Shown here piece by piece: positions 21,253 through 22,005 of a DNA stretch of 22,005 bases. A model generated the notes under the pieces. The model saw nothing but the letters and a program-made list of their open reading frames with translations. It was not told the origin of the DNA and ran no database searches. The DNA is from a virus: IMG/VR virus record IMGVR_UViG_3300023198_000904, positions 1 to 22,005 of that record, one strand, 5' to 3'. Position 1 is the first letter of the stretch. Each line of letters opens with the position of its first letter. Position numbers and translations under genes: made by a program.

Positions 21253-21669
21253 ATGAAAGATAAAAGAGTAATATTATTAGTAATTGCCCTGTTATTTATA
21301 GCAGGATTATGCAGTGCACAACAACTCAACCCTGAGTCACTACGCATTAAAGAACAGTTCCCGGTAGTATATGAAACTATCGAGCACCATGCCATACAGG
21401 TATGGGGAGACTATGAGCCCATGGTCAACAGGTATATGAATACCCAAATTCAAGCTCTCTTAACACTGGAGAACATTGATTACGAGAGTGATGATAGAAA
21501 ACAAGATATAATTATTGGTGCGATAGACACAGCAAAGTATGAAGGATGTCCATCAAGAAAGAAAGTTATGAAAGGTGATGATCCTTTAGCATTCTATAAG
21601 CTACATGTCGATTGGCATATGGTATTACATATCTATTTAATCAAAGTTAGAGATTTAAACGAAAGATAA
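21253..21669 (+). CDS. Secreted or periplasmic protein of unknown function
   Basis: This 138-residue protein has an N-terminal signal: KDKR, a hydrophobic core VILLVIALLFIAGL and a CSA-QQ cleavage site near residue 22. The Cys is not in a lipobox. The mature part is helical, acidic and rich in His/Tyr (VVYETIEHHAIQVWGDYEPM, then LAFYKLHVDWHMVLHIYLIK), with one Cys. Possible periplasmic inhibitor or exclusion protein, or a lysis-associated factor; no enzyme motif seen. Confidence 0.6.
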   Translation: MKDKRVILLVIALLFIAGLCSAQQLNPESLRIKEQFPVVYETIEHHAIQVWGDYEPMVNRYMNTQIQALLTLENIDYESDDRKQDIIIGAIDTAKYEGCPSRKKVMKGDDPLAFYKLHVDWHMVLHIYLIKVRDLNER

Positions 21670-21671
21670 TT

Positions 21672-22005
21672 ATGGGAATTGGTAATAGCATCATAAGAGG
21701 TGCAGCAACTCAATTTGGACGCGAGTTTGGACGTGCAGGTGCAAATAGTATTTTAAAAGGAGCTAATTCTTATACAGTTAACTCTGATTATTCTAGTAGA
21801 ATTAAACCTTCTGATAGTGAACTTGTACGAGCAATTAAAGAAGTTAAAAAAGTAAAATTTACTTCAGCTGATAAATCAAATGTAATAAAACTACTAGATT
21901 TAAATATGATATTGCTTCCATTTCTTTCTTTTAAAGGAGATGAAACCATAGAAAATATAGATGAAATTCAGCTTTTAATAGCAGAATGGCAGCAAAAGTT
22001 TGCGT
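21672..22005 (+). CDS. Protein of unknown function (partial, C-terminus beyond right edge)
   Basis: The frame from ATG at 21672 stays open for 111 codons to the window end. It starts with a Gly/Ala-rich helical part (MGIGNSIIRGAATQFGREFG, then RAGANSILKGANSY) and continues DYSSRIKPSDSELVRAIKEV and helical Leu-rich segments. The N-terminal Gly/Ala pattern could be a membrane-interacting helix. It follows the secreted protein by two bases. Confidence 0.55.
   Translation, partial: MGIGNSIIRGAATQFGREFGRAGANSILKGANSYTVNSDYSSRIKPSDSELVRAIKEVKKVKFTSADKSNVIKLLDLNMILLPFLSFKGDETIENIDEIQLLIAEWQQKFA

Overview
The window looks like part of a crAss-like tailed phage genome (Crassvirales type) infecting a member of the Bacteroidota. 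On the minus strand it carries a head-and-packaging module: a putative small terminase, a 733-residue large terminase with complete ATPase and nuclease motifs, an 826-residue portal, an Arg-rich protein, an acidic scaffold-like protein and the major capsid protein, which runs off the left edge. An HU/IHF-like gene sits in the same transcription unit, as is typical of crAss-like genomes. The Bacteroidota host is supported by exact TAnnTTTG -7 promoter boxes, A-rich leaders without strong Shine-Dalgarno sequences, and standard stop codons.

Layout. Positions 1-12070 are one minus-strand unit of about 16 tightly packed genes, most overlapping by 1-23 bases. Small regulators and nucleic-acid enzymes come first (zinc ribbon, two winged-helix proteins, PD-(D/E)XK nuclease, two tandem paralogues, a GroES-like protein, the HU/IHF-like protein), then packaging and capsid genes. 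Positions 12071-12449 are a divergent control region with a good Bacteroidota promoter on the minus strand, a plus-strand -7 box and a 28-bp (TA)14 tract. Everything from 12450 to the right edge is plus strand: a beta-rich virion-type protein with its own terminator, then many very small genes, mostly unrecognised, often overlapping as ATGA or TAATG. These include five to seven tiny membrane proteins and one secreted protein.

The unusual part is the plus-strand half. It holds an almost certain phage-encoded tmRNA (17776-18192) with a non-standard tag ending KVAA. It also has several gene-free blocks (12909-13269, 13650-14300, 15685-16316, 17150-17426, 18193-18381, 19449-19587) full of strong inverted repeats. 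Many are closed by perfect 9-12 bp stems enclosing 35-90 nt, and one is a tRNA-like element with a T-arm but no room for a normal D-arm. I read these as a series of structured RNAs encoded between the small genes. Their function is unknown, and they are the best candidates for something undescribed.

The left half would act late, building and filling the head. The right half, with its small proteins and RNAs, is the likely host-takeover and translation-modulating region. That timing is inferred from layout alone.
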